DNA of 64,000 nucleotides from UBA7672 sp041398245 (GCA_041398245.1 JAWKVC010000005.1:124001-188000), one strand, 5' to 3'. Numbered from the stretch's first letter, positions 43,810 through 56,164 are shown. Program-made: numbers and translations. The notes: a model not told the origin generated them from the letters alone.

Positions 43810-44427
43810 TCAACGCCCGCGCAGCAAGGGCGCCGGATCAGGGCATATCGCCAGCCAGCGTTCCATCTCGCTGCGCCTGCACACGCCGGGATAGTCACCC
43901 TTCGCCGCGCCGATCTCGAGCAGCACCTGGAAGTGCAGATGTGGCGGCCAGCCGCCGTTTTCGCGCTTCGTGCCGAACTCCGCGATCTTCTCGCCGGCCA
44001 TGAAGGCCGCGCCGGGCTTCAGTCCCTGAAGGCTGCCGCGCGAAAGATGGCCATAGAGCGTGTGGAATTTCAGTCCCGGCGCCGGGGTATGTTCGAGAAT
44101 GATGGTGGGCCCATAATCGCCCGGCTGGTCGTTGATGCGGAAGGAATGCACGCGCGCGTTGAGCGGCGTGATCACTTCCGTTCCCGGCGGTCCGAACACA
44201 TCAACGCCAAGATGTATCGTGCGTGGCTCCTCGCCCTCGGGCGCGAACAGCGCCTGCGTGTAGACGCTGCGATCCTCGCCATAGCCGCCCGCGCGCAGCG
44301 CTTCGCCCGGCTTCACCTCGGCTGCGTCCAGCTTGCCGTGCAGCGCGGCGCCGACGCCGGGCACAACCTCGATCCCGCTCGGGCGGAGTTTCGCGATCCA
44401 GTCGGCGTAGGCGGCGGCAGCGCTCAT
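43810..44427 (-). CDS. Stand-alone M23/LytM-domain protein without a signal peptide
   Basis: The 205-residue protein has all M23 zinc motifs: His72-x3-Asp76 (HLGVD), YGH (His127) and His163-Leu-His165 (HLH). The sequence DYGPTIILEH plus YGHLSRGSL and NGGWPPHLHFQ closely resembles the M23 domain found inside large cytoplasmic class III aminotransferase/phosphotransferase fusion proteins, not secreted endopeptidases. No signal peptide or membrane segment is seen. The ATG at 44427 overlaps the upstream stop by four bases (ATGA), so it is coupled to the secreted protein gene before it. Confidence 0.82.
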   Translation of the reverse strand: MSAAAAYADWIAKLRPSGIEVVPGVGAALHGKLDAAEVKPGEALRAGGYGEDRSVYTQALFAPEGEEPRTIHLGVDVFGPPGTEVITPLNARVHSFRINDQPGDYGPTIILEHTPAPGLKFHTLYGHLSRGSLQGLKPGAAFMAGEKIAEFGTKRENGGWPPHLHFQVLLEIGAAKGDYPGVCRRSEMERWLAICPDPAPLLRGR

Positions 44428-45071
44428 GGCAGCACCGGCGGCTCCGCGCTCCAGCACGCATCGAGCGCCTGGAACGTTTCGCCGAGCCAGTCGCCAAGCG
44501 CGCTCACCGCGCCGCCATCGACGGCGTAGTTCTGCGTGTAGTCAGGATCGGTCTGCGGCCAGACCTGCGTCGTCATCCAGAAGCGGACGATCGGCTGATC
44601 GCCCTCGCCGCCGGCCATGTCGCGATAGGGTCCATCGCCGGTCAGCTTCGGCGCCAGCACAGGCTCCAGCTTTTCGATCGCCGTCACCAGCGCAGGGCAG
44701 CGATCCTGATCGGTCCAGCGCGCCTGGTACTTCGCCGCCCGGCTGTCATCGACATAGCGCGCCGCGAAGAAGGGCGGGGCGGTCTTGCCGGCGTACTCCT
44801 GATAGACGCGGCGGATCTCCGCCGGCGTTCTCGCATCGGGCAGAGGCGCGGGTATCCGGTAGAAGGTGATGATGCGGCACGCCGGACCTTTCACGTCGTG
44901 ATAGGGCTCGGCCTTGAAGCTCGCGCCGCCGAACGGCCCGAACTCATCAAGCGGCTGGGTGCGCGCAGCGAACTCGGTGTTGGCGCAGACGCGTGAATTG
45001 GCCTGGGCCGCAGCCGCGGGCGCCAACAGGCCCAGCGCAGCAAGCGCGCCTGCAATCCAGCCAATGCGCAT
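44424..45071 (-). CDS. Secreted protein of unknown function
   Basis: From the ATG at 45071 the protein has 215 residues with a Sec signal (MRIGWIAGALAALGLLAPAAAA). The mature part has Cys residues in RVCANTE, GPACRI, QDRCPAL and DACWSAEP, which may form two disulfides. I recognise no domain. An in-frame start 15 bases earlier adds five residues. It overlaps the M23 gene that follows (ATGA), so the two are translated together. Confidence 0.72.
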   Translation of the reverse strand: MRIGWIAGALAALGLLAPAAAAQANSRVCANTEFAARTQPLDEFGPFGGASFKAEPYHDVKGPACRIITFYRIPAPLPDARTPAEIRRVYQEYAGKTAPPFFAARYVDDSRAAKYQARWTDQDRCPALVTAIEKLEPVLAPKLTGDGPYRDMAGGEGDQPIVRFWMTTQVWPQTDPDYTQNYAVDGGAVSALGDWLGETFQALDACWSAEPPVLP

Positions 45072-45154
45072 GAAGGCCTCCGGCAATCGTCCAACTTGGT
45101 CGGGGACCTTAGCGGGCTGGCCTGCGCCTTCCAGTGTTTTTCAGCAGCCGCTCA

Positions 45155-45763
45155 TCACAGGCTCGACAGGAAGTCGAAGGTCGTGTCGTCGTACCAGTAA
45201 TCCTTGCGCCGATCGTTTGAGATCATCACGCCGGCATGCCGTCCGAGTTCGCGTCCGTCGGCGGCTGCAATCATCAGCGACGGCATGAATGGCCGGGCCG
45301 CTCCCCGGCGCGCCTCCCCGAAATGCTTGACGAACATCTTCTCGGCTTCGGGCGTCGCGCGCGTGTTGTCGATGCCATGCGCATTCAGCCTCTTCAGCAG
45401 GGCGCGCGCCTCCGGTAACGGCTTTTCATCGAACGCCTGGATCAGCAGGATGCGCGCCCGTGCGTTCGCCTTGATCAGCCGCTCGGCCATCTGGGCCTCG
45501 CCCGATTTCTCGATCAGACAGGGCGTGCACCATGTCGCCCACAGCGCGATGATCGCCGGCCGGCCGTCCATCCAGTCGCCCAAGCTGATCTCGCCATTGC
45601 CGGTTTCCAGCATCGCGTTCATCGGCGCGCGGGCCTCCTTTCGCGGCTTGCCCCAGGCCAGATACGCCTCGAATTTCAGGAGCTCTTCGCGCGTCTGCGC
45701 ATGGGCGGGAAACGCGGCGGCGGCGGCAGCGCCCGCCAGCAGACCTCGTCTCGACAGCCGCAT
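45155..45763 (-). CDS. TlpA-like thioredoxin-fold protein, Tat-exported
   Basis: The 202-residue protein begins with a twin-arginine signal (MRLSRRGLLAG...AFPAHA). The thioredoxin fold has active site WCTPC in ALWATWCTPC, as in TlpA/ResA proteins that reduce periplasmic disulfides, for example in cytochrome c or copper-site assembly. A normal cis-proline is expected near MPSLMI. It lies 57 bases upstream of the trxB stop on the opposite side of a short spacer and on the same strand as trxB and the secreted genes after it. Confidence 0.85.
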   Translation of the reverse strand: MRLSRRGLLAGAAAAAAFPAHAQTREELLKFEAYLAWGKPRKEARAPMNAMLETGNGEISLGDWMDGRPAIIALWATWCTPCLIEKSGEAQMAERLIKANARARILLIQAFDEKPLPEARALLKRLNAHGIDNTRATPEAEKMFVKHFGEARRGAARPFMPSLMIAAADGRELGRHAGVMISNDRRKDYWYDDTTFDFLSSL

Positions 45764-45820
45764 GTCCCCCTCCTGACAACAGGGAGAGACTAGATGCGCC
45801 CGTTGACGGATTGAAGCCCC

Positions 45821-46789
45821 TTACTCGGCGGCGACCTTGGCCTGATGCGGCAGGCCTTCGAGATACTTCTCGGCCTCAAGCGCCGCCATGCAGCCCATCC
45901 CCGCCGCCGTCACCGCCTGACGGAAGATATCGTCCGTCACATCGCCCGCGGCATAGACGCCGGGAATCGACGTGGTGGTTGAGCCCGGCGTCGTCTTGAG
46001 ATAGCCGCCGGGTTTCATCTCGAGCTGGCCTTCGAACAGCTGGGTCTGCGGCGCGTGGCCGATGGCGATGAAGATGCCGTGCACGGGCAGCTCGGTAACG
46101 GCGCCTGTCTTTAGGTTTCTCAGCTTGGCCTTGGTCACGCTCAGCGGGCCTTCCTGTCCGATCACGTCGGCCAGCTCCGTGTCCCACACCACATTGACCT
46201 TCGGGTTCTTGAACAGCCGGTCTTGCAGGATCTTCTCGGCCCGGAAACTGTCGCGGCGGTGAACCACCGTCACCTTCGATGCGAAATGCGTCAGGTGCAG
46301 CGCTTCCTCGACGGCGGTGTTGCCGCCGCCAACCACCACCACTTCCTTGCCGCGATAGAAGAACGCATCGCAGGTGGCGCAGGCGGACACGCCGAAACCC
46401 TTGAACTTCGCTTCGCTCTCAAGGCCCAGCCACTTCGCCTGCGCGCCCGTGCAGATGACGAGCACGTCGCAGGTGTAAGTGTCGCCGCTGTCGCCCTTCA
46501 GCGTGAAGGGGCGGTTCTTGAGATCAGCCTCGACGATGTGATCCGACACGATCTCCGTGCCGACATGCATGGCCTGCGCCTGCATCTGCTCCATCAGCCA
46601 TGGGCCCTGGATGACATCGGCGAAGCCCGGATAGTTCTCGACATCCGTGGTGATGGTCAGCTGGCCGCCCGGCTGGATGCCCTGGATCAGCAGCGGCTTG
46701 CGCAGCGCCCGCGCGGCATAGATCGCCGCCGTGTAGCCGGCCGGGCCGGAGCCGAGGATGATGATCTGGGAGTGGCGGGTCGTGGTCAT
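45821..46789 (-). CDS. trxB: Thioredoxin reductase
   Basis: This FAD/NADPH enzyme reduces thioredoxin. From the ATG at 46789 the 322 residues include the FAD motif ILGSGPAGYTAAIYAARA, the redox pair CATC in SACATCDAFF, the NADPH motif GGGNTAVEEAL and the C-terminal FAD block GVYAAGDVTD. Upstream in-frame codons lack family similarity. It is transcribed with the ELM1-family gene and greA upstream on the same strand, though an inverted repeat separates these two. Confidence 0.97.
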   Translation of the reverse strand: MTTTRHSQIIILGSGPAGYTAAIYAARALRKPLLIQGIQPGGQLTITTDVENYPGFADVIQGPWLMEQMQAQAMHVGTEIVSDHIVEADLKNRPFTLKGDSGDTYTCDVLVICTGAQAKWLGLESEAKFKGFGVSACATCDAFFYRGKEVVVVGGGNTAVEEALHLTHFASKVTVVHRRDSFRAEKILQDRLFKNPKVNVVWDTELADVIGQEGPLSVTKAKLRNLKTGAVTELPVHGIFIAIGHAPQTQLFEGQLEMKPGGYLKTTPGSTTTSIPGVYAAGDVTDDIFRQAVTAAGMGCMAALEAEKYLEGLPHQAKVAAE

Positions 46790-46942
46790 GGCTCGGTCCT
46801 GTCTTTGACCCTTCCTAACGGGCCAGTCCGGGCCGCGAAATGGGGCATGAAGCGCCGAATCCGCATTCCGGACCCATATTCTGGGGATGCGCGCGCGAAC
46901 GGAAAAGGCCCGTCCGGACCCCATTGTCTCAGTTGAGATTTT

Positions 46943-47974
46943 CTAGGGGCCCGGATGCCGCGCCAGCACAAGCCTTACGATCTCGTCCGCCGCCCGCGCG
47001 GCCTCGCGGACGGGCTCGTAGCTCCAGGTCTGGAGCGCGCCGGTGAACCAGCGCGCCGCGCCATGGCCGATGAAGCCCTGATGCAGCTTGTCGAAGCGCG
47101 GCGAGCCGCCATCAAGCTTCAGGAGATAGACCGGCTTTCCGAAGAAGGCCGGGTCCGCGATCATGTTGGCGCTCTCGCATGTCACCAGCGCAACGTCGCA
47201 CAGCGACAGGAAGGCGGCGTAGGGGTTGGCCCCGTCGCGCTCCTCGTTCTCCCAGAACACGGCGTTCTCGAGCGTCGAAGCGAGCCGGCGGAAGCGCACG
47301 CGCGCCTGCTCGGGCGTGCGCCGCGACACCGTGATCCAGAATGTGCGTCCCCCGGCGAGGCGCTGGATCGCGCCGTCGATGGCGGCGATGTTGGCGTCGC
47401 TCATGCGGTGGTTCTTCGAATCCCCGCCGATGGAGACCAGCACCTTCTGCCCCGGCGCAGCGGCCAGCGCCGCGAACTGTGTCTTCGCGTCCGCGATCCG
47501 CTGCCGGCTGAACCACACCGGCGGGCCGAGGATGGGAAACACATTCGCGCCGCTCACGCTGTCATGTTCAGGCGGGATGACGAGATCGAATGCGCCCAGC
47601 GACACTTTCGGGTTCTGCGTCTGCACCACCAGCGTCCGGCCGCCGGAGAGCTTGCGCATCATCCGCGAATAGGGGATCGACCGCCGCCCCGCCGCGATCC
47701 ATACATCCGGCCATGGCGGCTTCAGCTGGCTGCGCTGGTCCGCCGGCAGCGCGCTCAGCGGCGATGGCCACAGGTCGGGCCGCAGGGTCAGCTGCCATCC
47801 TTGCGGCTGCAGGATCAGCGGCGCGTCGCAATGCGCGGTCGAGTGGATGTGCGCCAGCTTTGCCCGGCGGTCCGGCTCGTCCAGCGCAGCCTTCAGCGCC
47901 AGCGTCTGGTTGACGATGCCGGCGCGACCATCCGCAACACACCAGATTGAAGGGCCTGACTTGTCGCCGCTCAC
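46943..47974 (-). CDS. ELM1/GtrOC1-family protein (DUF1022)
   Basis: The 343-residue protein matches the family named after plant mitochondrial fission protein ELM1, with SIWCVADGRAGIVNQTLAL at the start, WIAAGRRSIPY, the VSIGGDSKNHRM nucleotide-sugar-like loop and VTCESANMIADPAFFGKPVYLL. The fold is of the GT-B type, and alphaproteobacterial members are often encoded near envelope or trxB/greA genes. The biochemical function is not established. It is well conserved in alphaproteobacteria. Confidence 0.85.
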   Translation of the reverse strand: MSGDKSGPSIWCVADGRAGIVNQTLALKAALDEPDRRAKLAHIHSTAHCDAPLILQPQGWQLTLRPDLWPSPLSALPADQRSQLKPPWPDVWIAAGRRSIPYSRMMRKLSGGRTLVVQTQNPKVSLGAFDLVIPPEHDSVSGANVFPILGPPVWFSRQRIADAKTQFAALAAAPGQKVLVSIGGDSKNHRMSDANIAAIDGAIQRLAGGRTFWITVSRRTPEQARVRFRRLASTLENAVFWENEERDGANPYAAFLSLCDVALVTCESANMIADPAFFGKPVYLLKLDGGSPRFDKLHQGFIGHGAARWFTGALQTWSYEPVREAARAADEIVRLVLARHPGP

Positions 47975-48015
47975 GGTTGGGGCATCGCTGTTGTGGCGGT
48001 GAACGCAGGTCTACC

Positions 48016-48139
48016 CCCGCTCGTCCTGACGAAAGTCAGGACCCAGGAACGGTGTGTCCTCAAGAATGGTCCTGAAGCTTCAAGCCGGAACAAGTCTTGT
48101 GCTCCGTCCTGGATCCTGACTTTCGTCAGGATGAGCGGG
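48016..48139. repeat. Compound inverted repeat between greA and the ELM1-family gene
   Basis: Two 33-base arms (48016-48048 and 48107-48139) are inverted copies with 31 of 33 matches, separated by 58 bases. Each arm contains its own hairpin TCCTGAC-GAAA-GTCAGGA type (48023-48040 and its mirror). The design is that of a dispersed REP/BIME-like element. It lies in a 226-base spacer that otherwise shows no gene. Confidence 0.85.
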
Positions 48140-48200
48140 ACGGGGTGCGCCAACTTCATCTACACAGTCCTGCTCCGGCGCCGCCCGGGCAAGTGGCGGC

Positions 48201-48674
48201 CTATTTCCAGGAGATGGAGACGATCTCGAACGATTTGGCGCCGCCGGGCGCAGAAACCTCGGCCGTATCGCCTTCTTCCTTGCCGATCATCGCACGCGCG
48301 ATCGGCGAGGAGATCGAGATCTTCTTCTCCTTCACGTTCGCCTCGTCGTCGCCGACGATCTTGTAGGTGAAGGTCTCGCCGGTGTCTTCGTCAGTCACCT
48401 TCACGGTGGCGCCGAACTTCACGGTCTTGCCGGTCAGGCGCGAGGTGTCGATCACGTCGGCGCGCGCCAGCTTGTCCTCAAGCTCGGCGATGCGGCCCTC
48501 GATAAAGGACTGCTTCTCCTTGGCGGCGTGATACTCTGCGTTCTCCGACAGATCGCCATGGCTGCGCGCTTCCGCGATCGCCGAAATGACGTTCGGGCGC
48601 TCCTCGGTCTTGAGGGTTTTCAGTTCCGCCTGCAGGGCTTCGAAGCCTTCAGACGTCATGGGAATGCGCTGCAT
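48201..48674 (-). CDS. greA: Transcription elongation factor GreA
   Basis: GreA stimulates transcript cleavage by backtracked RNA polymerase. The 157-residue protein has the coiled-coil N-terminal part (EGFEALQAELKTLKTEERP, SENAEYHAAKEKQ) with acidic tip residues, then the FKBP-like C-terminal half (GDDEANVKEKKISISSPIARAMIG). The ATG at 48674 begins the conserved MQRIPMT. It lies 76 bases downstream of carB on the same strand, a common alphaproteobacterial arrangement. Confidence 0.97.
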   Translation of the reverse strand: MQRIPMTSEGFEALQAELKTLKTEERPNVISAIAEARSHGDLSENAEYHAAKEKQSFIEGRIAELEDKLARADVIDTSRLTGKTVKFGATVKVTDEDTGETFTYKIVGDDEANVKEKKISISSPIARAMIGKEEGDTAEVSAPGGAKSFEIVSISWK

Positions 48675-48750
48675 GGGTAGTCCTATGAAAAACACCGCGA
48701 TGACACGGAATCATCAACCGGGCGGCTGCGGATCGCCCGGTTCAAGAAGA

Positions 48751-52056
<3,306 letters not shown>

Positions 52057-52277
52057 GTCACCTGGGGCGTGTCTGGAGCGGTGCTGGGCGGCGGCAAATT
52101 GCGGCAGGGTTTATCGGCGGCGACCGGGTGGCGCAACCCTCATCGCAGGCGCGTCCACAGCGTCATCCGGACGCTGGATTTCAGTACTTTTTTACACATC
52201 CTGCCGCACAGGCTGTTGCACTCCACGGCAAAGCGCATAGGTCAGCGTCTTACGGTTCGGATGGCGGGACGAGGCCG

Positions 52278-52850
52278 GTGAAACAGGCATTTCGGGCAGG
52301 ATTGCGGATCGGACTGCTGGCGGCGTCGGTGGCGGGCATTGCCAGCGCGCAGGATATCGCCAGCAACCAGAAGCCCGAGCCGCCGAACAAGGTGGTCCGG
52401 GCTGTTCCTGCGGTGGAACCTGCCGATCTGTCTGGCATGCTGGCGGCCCAGAATCAGGTCCGCGAACGCCTCGGCCTGTCCAGCCTGGCCTGGTCGGCCG
52501 ATCTGGCCGACGCTTCCCGCGCAACAGCGGCTGACGCCGCCGAAGGCGCCTGTTCCATGGCGTCCACCGGGCGTGCCGTCCGCGGCAAGGACGTCAGCAT
52601 CTACTGGGCGGCCGGCCTCCGCCGTCTTGGCGGCGAGGATACGGCGCAGGACATTTCACCGTCCTACGTGGTCGCCCAGTGGCGCGCGGGGCAGTCGACC
52701 TTTGATGCTGCGACCAGCGCCTGCCGCAACAGCTCCCCGGAATGCGCCGCCTATTCCCGCATTGTCGCGCCAGCCCACCGCGAAGTTGGTTGCGCCCGCC
52801 ATCTCTGCTCCACCCAGGCGCAGCTCTGGATCTGCGAATACGGGCAGTGA
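52278..52850 (+). CDS. CAP (SCP/PR-1) domain secreted protein with degenerate site
   Basis: The GTG at 52278 gives 190 residues beginning with a Sec signal (about 1-24, ending ASAQD). The mature protein is a CAP domain: LAAQNQVRERLGLSSLAW, VVAQWRAGQSTFD and the C-terminal VGCARHLCSTQAQLWICEYG. The usual His residues are missing: the first region has QNQVRER in place of HNxxR, and GHYTQVVW is replaced by CAAYSRIVA. Six cysteines can pair. It is divergent from carB. The function is unknown. Confidence 0.8.
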   Translation: MKQAFRAGLRIGLLAASVAGIASAQDIASNQKPEPPNKVVRAVPAVEPADLSGMLAAQNQVRERLGLSSLAWSADLADASRATAADAAEGACSMASTGRAVRGKDVSIYWAAGLRRLGGEDTAQDISPSYVVAQWRAGQSTFDAATSACRNSSPECAAYSRIVAPAHREVGCARHLCSTQAQLWICEYGQ

Positions 52851-52857
52851 CGAATTC

Positions 52858-53589
52858 TCAGGTGTAGCGCTTGGCCGTCTTCTGGTCGAACCGCGACCCC
52901 TCGCCTTTTTCGGCGCCCGCATAGCCGGTGAGGCTGTCGGCCACGAACGGATTGCTCCGCCGCTCCTGTCCGAAGGTGGAGGTCGAACCGTGCCCCGGCA
53001 CAAAGGTCATGTCGTCGCCCAGCGGCCAAAGCTTGCCGGTGATCGAGTCGATCAGCTGCTGGTGATTGCCACGCGGAAAGTCGGTGCGTCCGATCGAGCC
53101 CTGGAACAGCACATCGCCCACGAATGCGATCTTCGCATCCTTGTTGTGGATCACCACATGGCCCGGCGTGTGGCCCGGCGTGTGCGACACGTCGAACTTC
53201 ACGCCTTCAAACTCCAGCACATCGCCATCCTCGAGATAACGGTCGGGCGTCACATTGCGCAGGCCGTCCAGCCCGTACTTCACGGCTGAGCTTTCGATCT
53301 GGTCGAGCCAGAACTGGTCGTCCTTGTGCGGGCCGATCACCGGCGCGCCGGTGCGTTTGCGGATCTCGTCGGCGGCGCCGGCGTGATCGAGATGGCCGTG
53401 CGTCAGCCACATCTCCTTCAGCGTCAGGCCGAAATGCTCGAGCGCCCCCATCAGCGTGTCGACATCCCCGCCCGGATCGACCAGCACGGCGTTCTTGGTG
53501 GCGGTGTCCCAGACCAGCGAGCAGTTCTGCTGCAGCGGCGTCACCGGCACGATCCGGATCTGGAGACGGGTTTCAGCGTGCTCTGACAT
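52858..53589 (-). CDS. MBL-fold metallo-hydrolase (glyoxalase II-like)
   Basis: The 243-residue protein has the metallo-beta-lactamase signature THGHLDH, the second His in HTPGHTPGH, the bridging Asp in FVGDVLF and the final His in VPGHG. This matches YcbL/glyoxalase II-like hydrolases acting on thioesters. The substrate is unresolved. It converges with the CAP gene with a 7-base gap. There is no signal peptide, so it is cytoplasmic. Confidence 0.92.
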   Translation of the reverse strand: MSEHAETRLQIRIVPVTPLQQNCSLVWDTATKNAVLVDPGGDVDTLMGALEHFGLTLKEMWLTHGHLDHAGAADEIRKRTGAPVIGPHKDDQFWLDQIESSAVKYGLDGLRNVTPDRYLEDGDVLEFEGVKFDVSHTPGHTPGHVVIHNKDAKIAFVGDVLFQGSIGRTDFPRGNHQQLIDSITGKLWPLGDDMTFVPGHGSTSTFGQERRSNPFVADSLTGYAGAEKGEGSRFDQKTAKRYT

Positions 53590-53704
53590 GGCCTCTACAT
53601 GGCCTCCGGCCGCCGCTGGCGCAAGTTTCTTTCATGCCGCGCGACAGGTGTTCCGCCGCCTGCACAGACCTGCGGCGATCAGGATCAATGAAAGTCCGGC
53701 GGGG

Positions 53705-54826
53705 TCAGTGCGTGCGGCGGCGCGGGAAGGCGACCGGCGGATTTTCGGCCAGCGCCTGCTCGCGCAGCGAGGTCAGCGTCAGCCGCGTGTCTTCCAGCCG
53801 CTCCAGCTTCGCCGCCAGGCTCTCGACGCCGTTGTAAGCCAGCCGCTTCATCTCGCGGCGGCCGAGGCTCACCGTTTCGAGGATGATGCCCGAGACCAGG
53901 CTGATGCATGATAGCACGGCCAGCGTCCCGCACAGGAAGGCGGTCGGGAAGCGTGGCACAAGGCCGGTCGCCATATACTCGATGATGACCGGCGCGCCGA
54001 GGATCAGCGCCATCGCCATCACAAGGCCCGAGATCGCGCCAAAGAACATCAGCGGGCGCTCGTCGCGCATCAGCCGGCCGATAGTGGCGAGGATGCGCAG
54101 GCCATCCTTGAAGGTCGACAGCTTGGACATCGACCCTTCCGGACGCGAGCCATAAGGCGTCTGCACTTCGGCGGTGATCATGTCGAGCTCAAGCGCGTGC
54201 ACCGTCAACTCGGTCTCCGTCTCGAAGCCGGAGGCAAGGGCAGGGAAGGATTTCACAAACCGCCGCGAGAAGGCGCGATAGCCCGACAGCATGTCGGTGA
54301 AGCGGTCGCCGAACAGCTTCGCGACCAGACCCGTGAGAACGCGATTGCCCAGCCGGTGTCCGGCGCGATAGGCGGCCTTCTCTTCCGTGATGCGGGCGCC
54401 CACGACCATATCAGCTTGTGTTTCAATGAGTCGCGAGACCATGCGCGGCGCCGAGGCTGCGTCATAGGTCGCATCGCCGTCCACCATCACATAGGCGTCC
54501 GCCTCGATGTCGGCGAACATGCGGCGCACCACATGTCCCTTGCCCTGCAGCGGCTCACGGCGAACGATGGCGCCGGCCTCGCGCGCGACGGTCGCGGTGT
54601 TGTCCCATGAATTGTTGTCGTAGACGTAGATGCGCGCATGCGGCAGCGCCACGCGGAACGAGCGGACGACGTCGCCGATCGTCCCCGCCTCGTTGTAGGC
54701 CGGGATCAGAACCGCAATGTCGATATGCCGTATCGCTGGCGAAATCTGTTGTCCGACGGCGTGCAGCGCAGCTTCAGCGGCGGCGAGGCGCGCGTGAATA
54801 TCGGCGGTGTGGTCGATGGAGGACAT
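53705..54826 (-). CDS. Family 2 glycosyltransferase (dolichol-phosphate mannose synthase-like)
   Basis: From the ATG at 54826 the protein has 373 residues. The GT-A domain (about 35-255) has IDIAVLIPAYNEAGTIGDVV, the DGDATYD nucleotide-sugar metal motif and YRAFSRRF. Two or more C-terminal membrane helices follow (about 265-330). Such enzymes load a sugar onto polyprenyl phosphate for later transfer across the membrane, for example by GT39 enzymes like the one at 12620-14173 (inference). It has no signal peptide. Confidence 0.9.
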   Translation of the reverse strand: MSSIDHTADIHARLAAAEAALHAVGQQISPAIRHIDIAVLIPAYNEAGTIGDVVRSFRVALPHARIYVYDNNSWDNTATVAREAGAIVRREPLQGKGHVVRRMFADIEADAYVMVDGDATYDAASAPRMVSRLIETQADMVVGARITEEKAAYRAGHRLGNRVLTGLVAKLFGDRFTDMLSGYRAFSRRFVKSFPALASGFETETELTVHALELDMITAEVQTPYGSRPEGSMSKLSTFKDGLRILATIGRLMRDERPLMFFGAISGLVMAMALILGAPVIIEYMATGLVPRFPTAFLCGTLAVLSCISLVSGIILETVSLGRREMKRLAYNGVESLAAKLERLEDTRLTLTSLREQALAENPPVAFPRRRTH

Positions 54827-55005
54827 GGTGCAGCCTGTTCCAGACCGGCACACGCTGCCATGGCGGGATTAAAAAACCGGTTGCGGAAAAGCTTATGAAG
54901 TATGAGTCCGACGGAAAGGTTTTGGTGACGGATGAGGCAAGCCCTGTTGCTCAGCGTCGGATCGCGTGACACCGTTTTCGAGGGTCTGGATTGCGCGGTG
55001 GGGCG

Positions 55006-56160
55006 ATGACGGCAAGTTCACAGAATCTGAATGCGCTCGGTGCTGCGGCCATGGCGGCGCTGAACCGTGGTGACGCGGCGACTGCGCGCCTTCACTTCGA
55101 CGAGATTGTCGCCACGGGGCGGGCTCCAGTCGACGCCTGGCTTGGCCTGGCCATCGCTTGCCGCTCATTGGGGGACCAGAGCGCGATGATGGCCGCGCTG
55201 GATCGCACGCTTGAACGCGATCAGCATAATCTGCGTGCGTTGCTGATGAAAGCGGATGCTCTGCTGGCGGGCGGCGACCGGCGGACAGCAATCCACTATT
55301 ATGGCGTGCTGGTCAAGCTGATCCCTGATCCCGCGATGCTGCCGCCGGAAGCTGCGCGCGAGATAAAGCGTGCGCATGATGCGCACGCGCGTCTTAGCGG
55401 CGAGATCTTCGCCCACATGCAGCAATCGCTCTCCGCTTCCGGCTATAAGCGGGAGCTGGCGAGTTCGCGCTTCACGCAATCTCTGGCGCTGCTGTCCGGG
55501 CAGGCGCAGCGCTATGAGCAGCAACCGCGTTCCTATTATTTCCCCGAACTCCCCACGATCGGGTTCTACGATCGCGCGGCGTTTCCGTGGCTCGACGCTA
55601 TCGAGGCAGCGACGGCCGACATCAGGAACGAACTGCGCGGCCTTCTGGAGACACCGCAGGTGTTCGCGCCGTATATCGAAGCCGAGGCCAACGCGCTGGT
55701 CGACCGCTCGCATAACCTGCTGGACAGTCCAGACTGGACGGCGGTTTACGTCTGGAAGGATGGGGCTCCGGTCGCAGATATCGCCGCGCGGTGCCCCCGG
55801 ACCGTGGAAGCAATGAACCATGCGCCGCTGGAGCAGGTGAAGGGACGCGCGCCTTTCGTGCTGTTCTCGAAGCTGACGCCCGGCGCGTGGATCAAGCCGC
55901 ACACGGGCTTTCTCAACACACGGCTGGTCTGTCACCTTCCGCTGATCGTTCCGGACGGCTGCTGGTTCAGGGTGGGCAGCGAGGTAAGGCGGTGGGAGGA
56001 GGGCAGGGGCTTTGCCTTCAACGACACGATCGAGCACGAGGCGCGCAATGAGGGGACCGGCACCCGTACCGTGTTGATCTTCAATATCTGGCGGCCTGAG
56101 CTGTCTATCGAAGAGCGCGGGCTTGTGGCGGCGTTGCTCGAAAGCATGGACACGCTGTGA
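55006..56160 (+). CDS. TPR-containing aspartyl/asparaginyl beta-hydroxylase-like protein
   Basis: The N-terminal half (about 10-140) is helical with TPR-like repeats (AMAALNRGDAATARLHFDEI; ALDRTLERDQHNLRALLMKA). The C-terminal part (about 255-365) is an Fe(II)/2-oxoglutarate jelly roll of the aspartyl beta-hydroxylase family, with His299-x-Gly301 (PHTGFLNTRL) and His344 in DTIEHEARN and the 2-oxoglutarate Arg region after it. These enzymes lack the usual carboxylate ligand. The ATG at 55006 has GGTGGGG upstream; a TTG at 54991 is the alternative. The substrate is unknown. Confidence 0.85.
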   Translation: MTASSQNLNALGAAAMAALNRGDAATARLHFDEIVATGRAPVDAWLGLAIACRSLGDQSAMMAALDRTLERDQHNLRALLMKADALLAGGDRRTAIHYYGVLVKLIPDPAMLPPEAAREIKRAHDAHARLSGEIFAHMQQSLSASGYKRELASSRFTQSLALLSGQAQRYEQQPRSYYFPELPTIGFYDRAAFPWLDAIEAATADIRNELRGLLETPQVFAPYIEAEANALVDRSHNLLDSPDWTAVYVWKDGAPVADIAARCPRTVEAMNHAPLEQVKGRAPFVLFSKLTPGAWIKPHTGFLNTRLVCHLPLIVPDGCWFRVGSEVRRWEEGRGFAFNDTIEHEARNEGTGTRTVLIFNIWRPELSIEERGLVAALLESMDTL

Positions 56161-56164
56161 CGGT

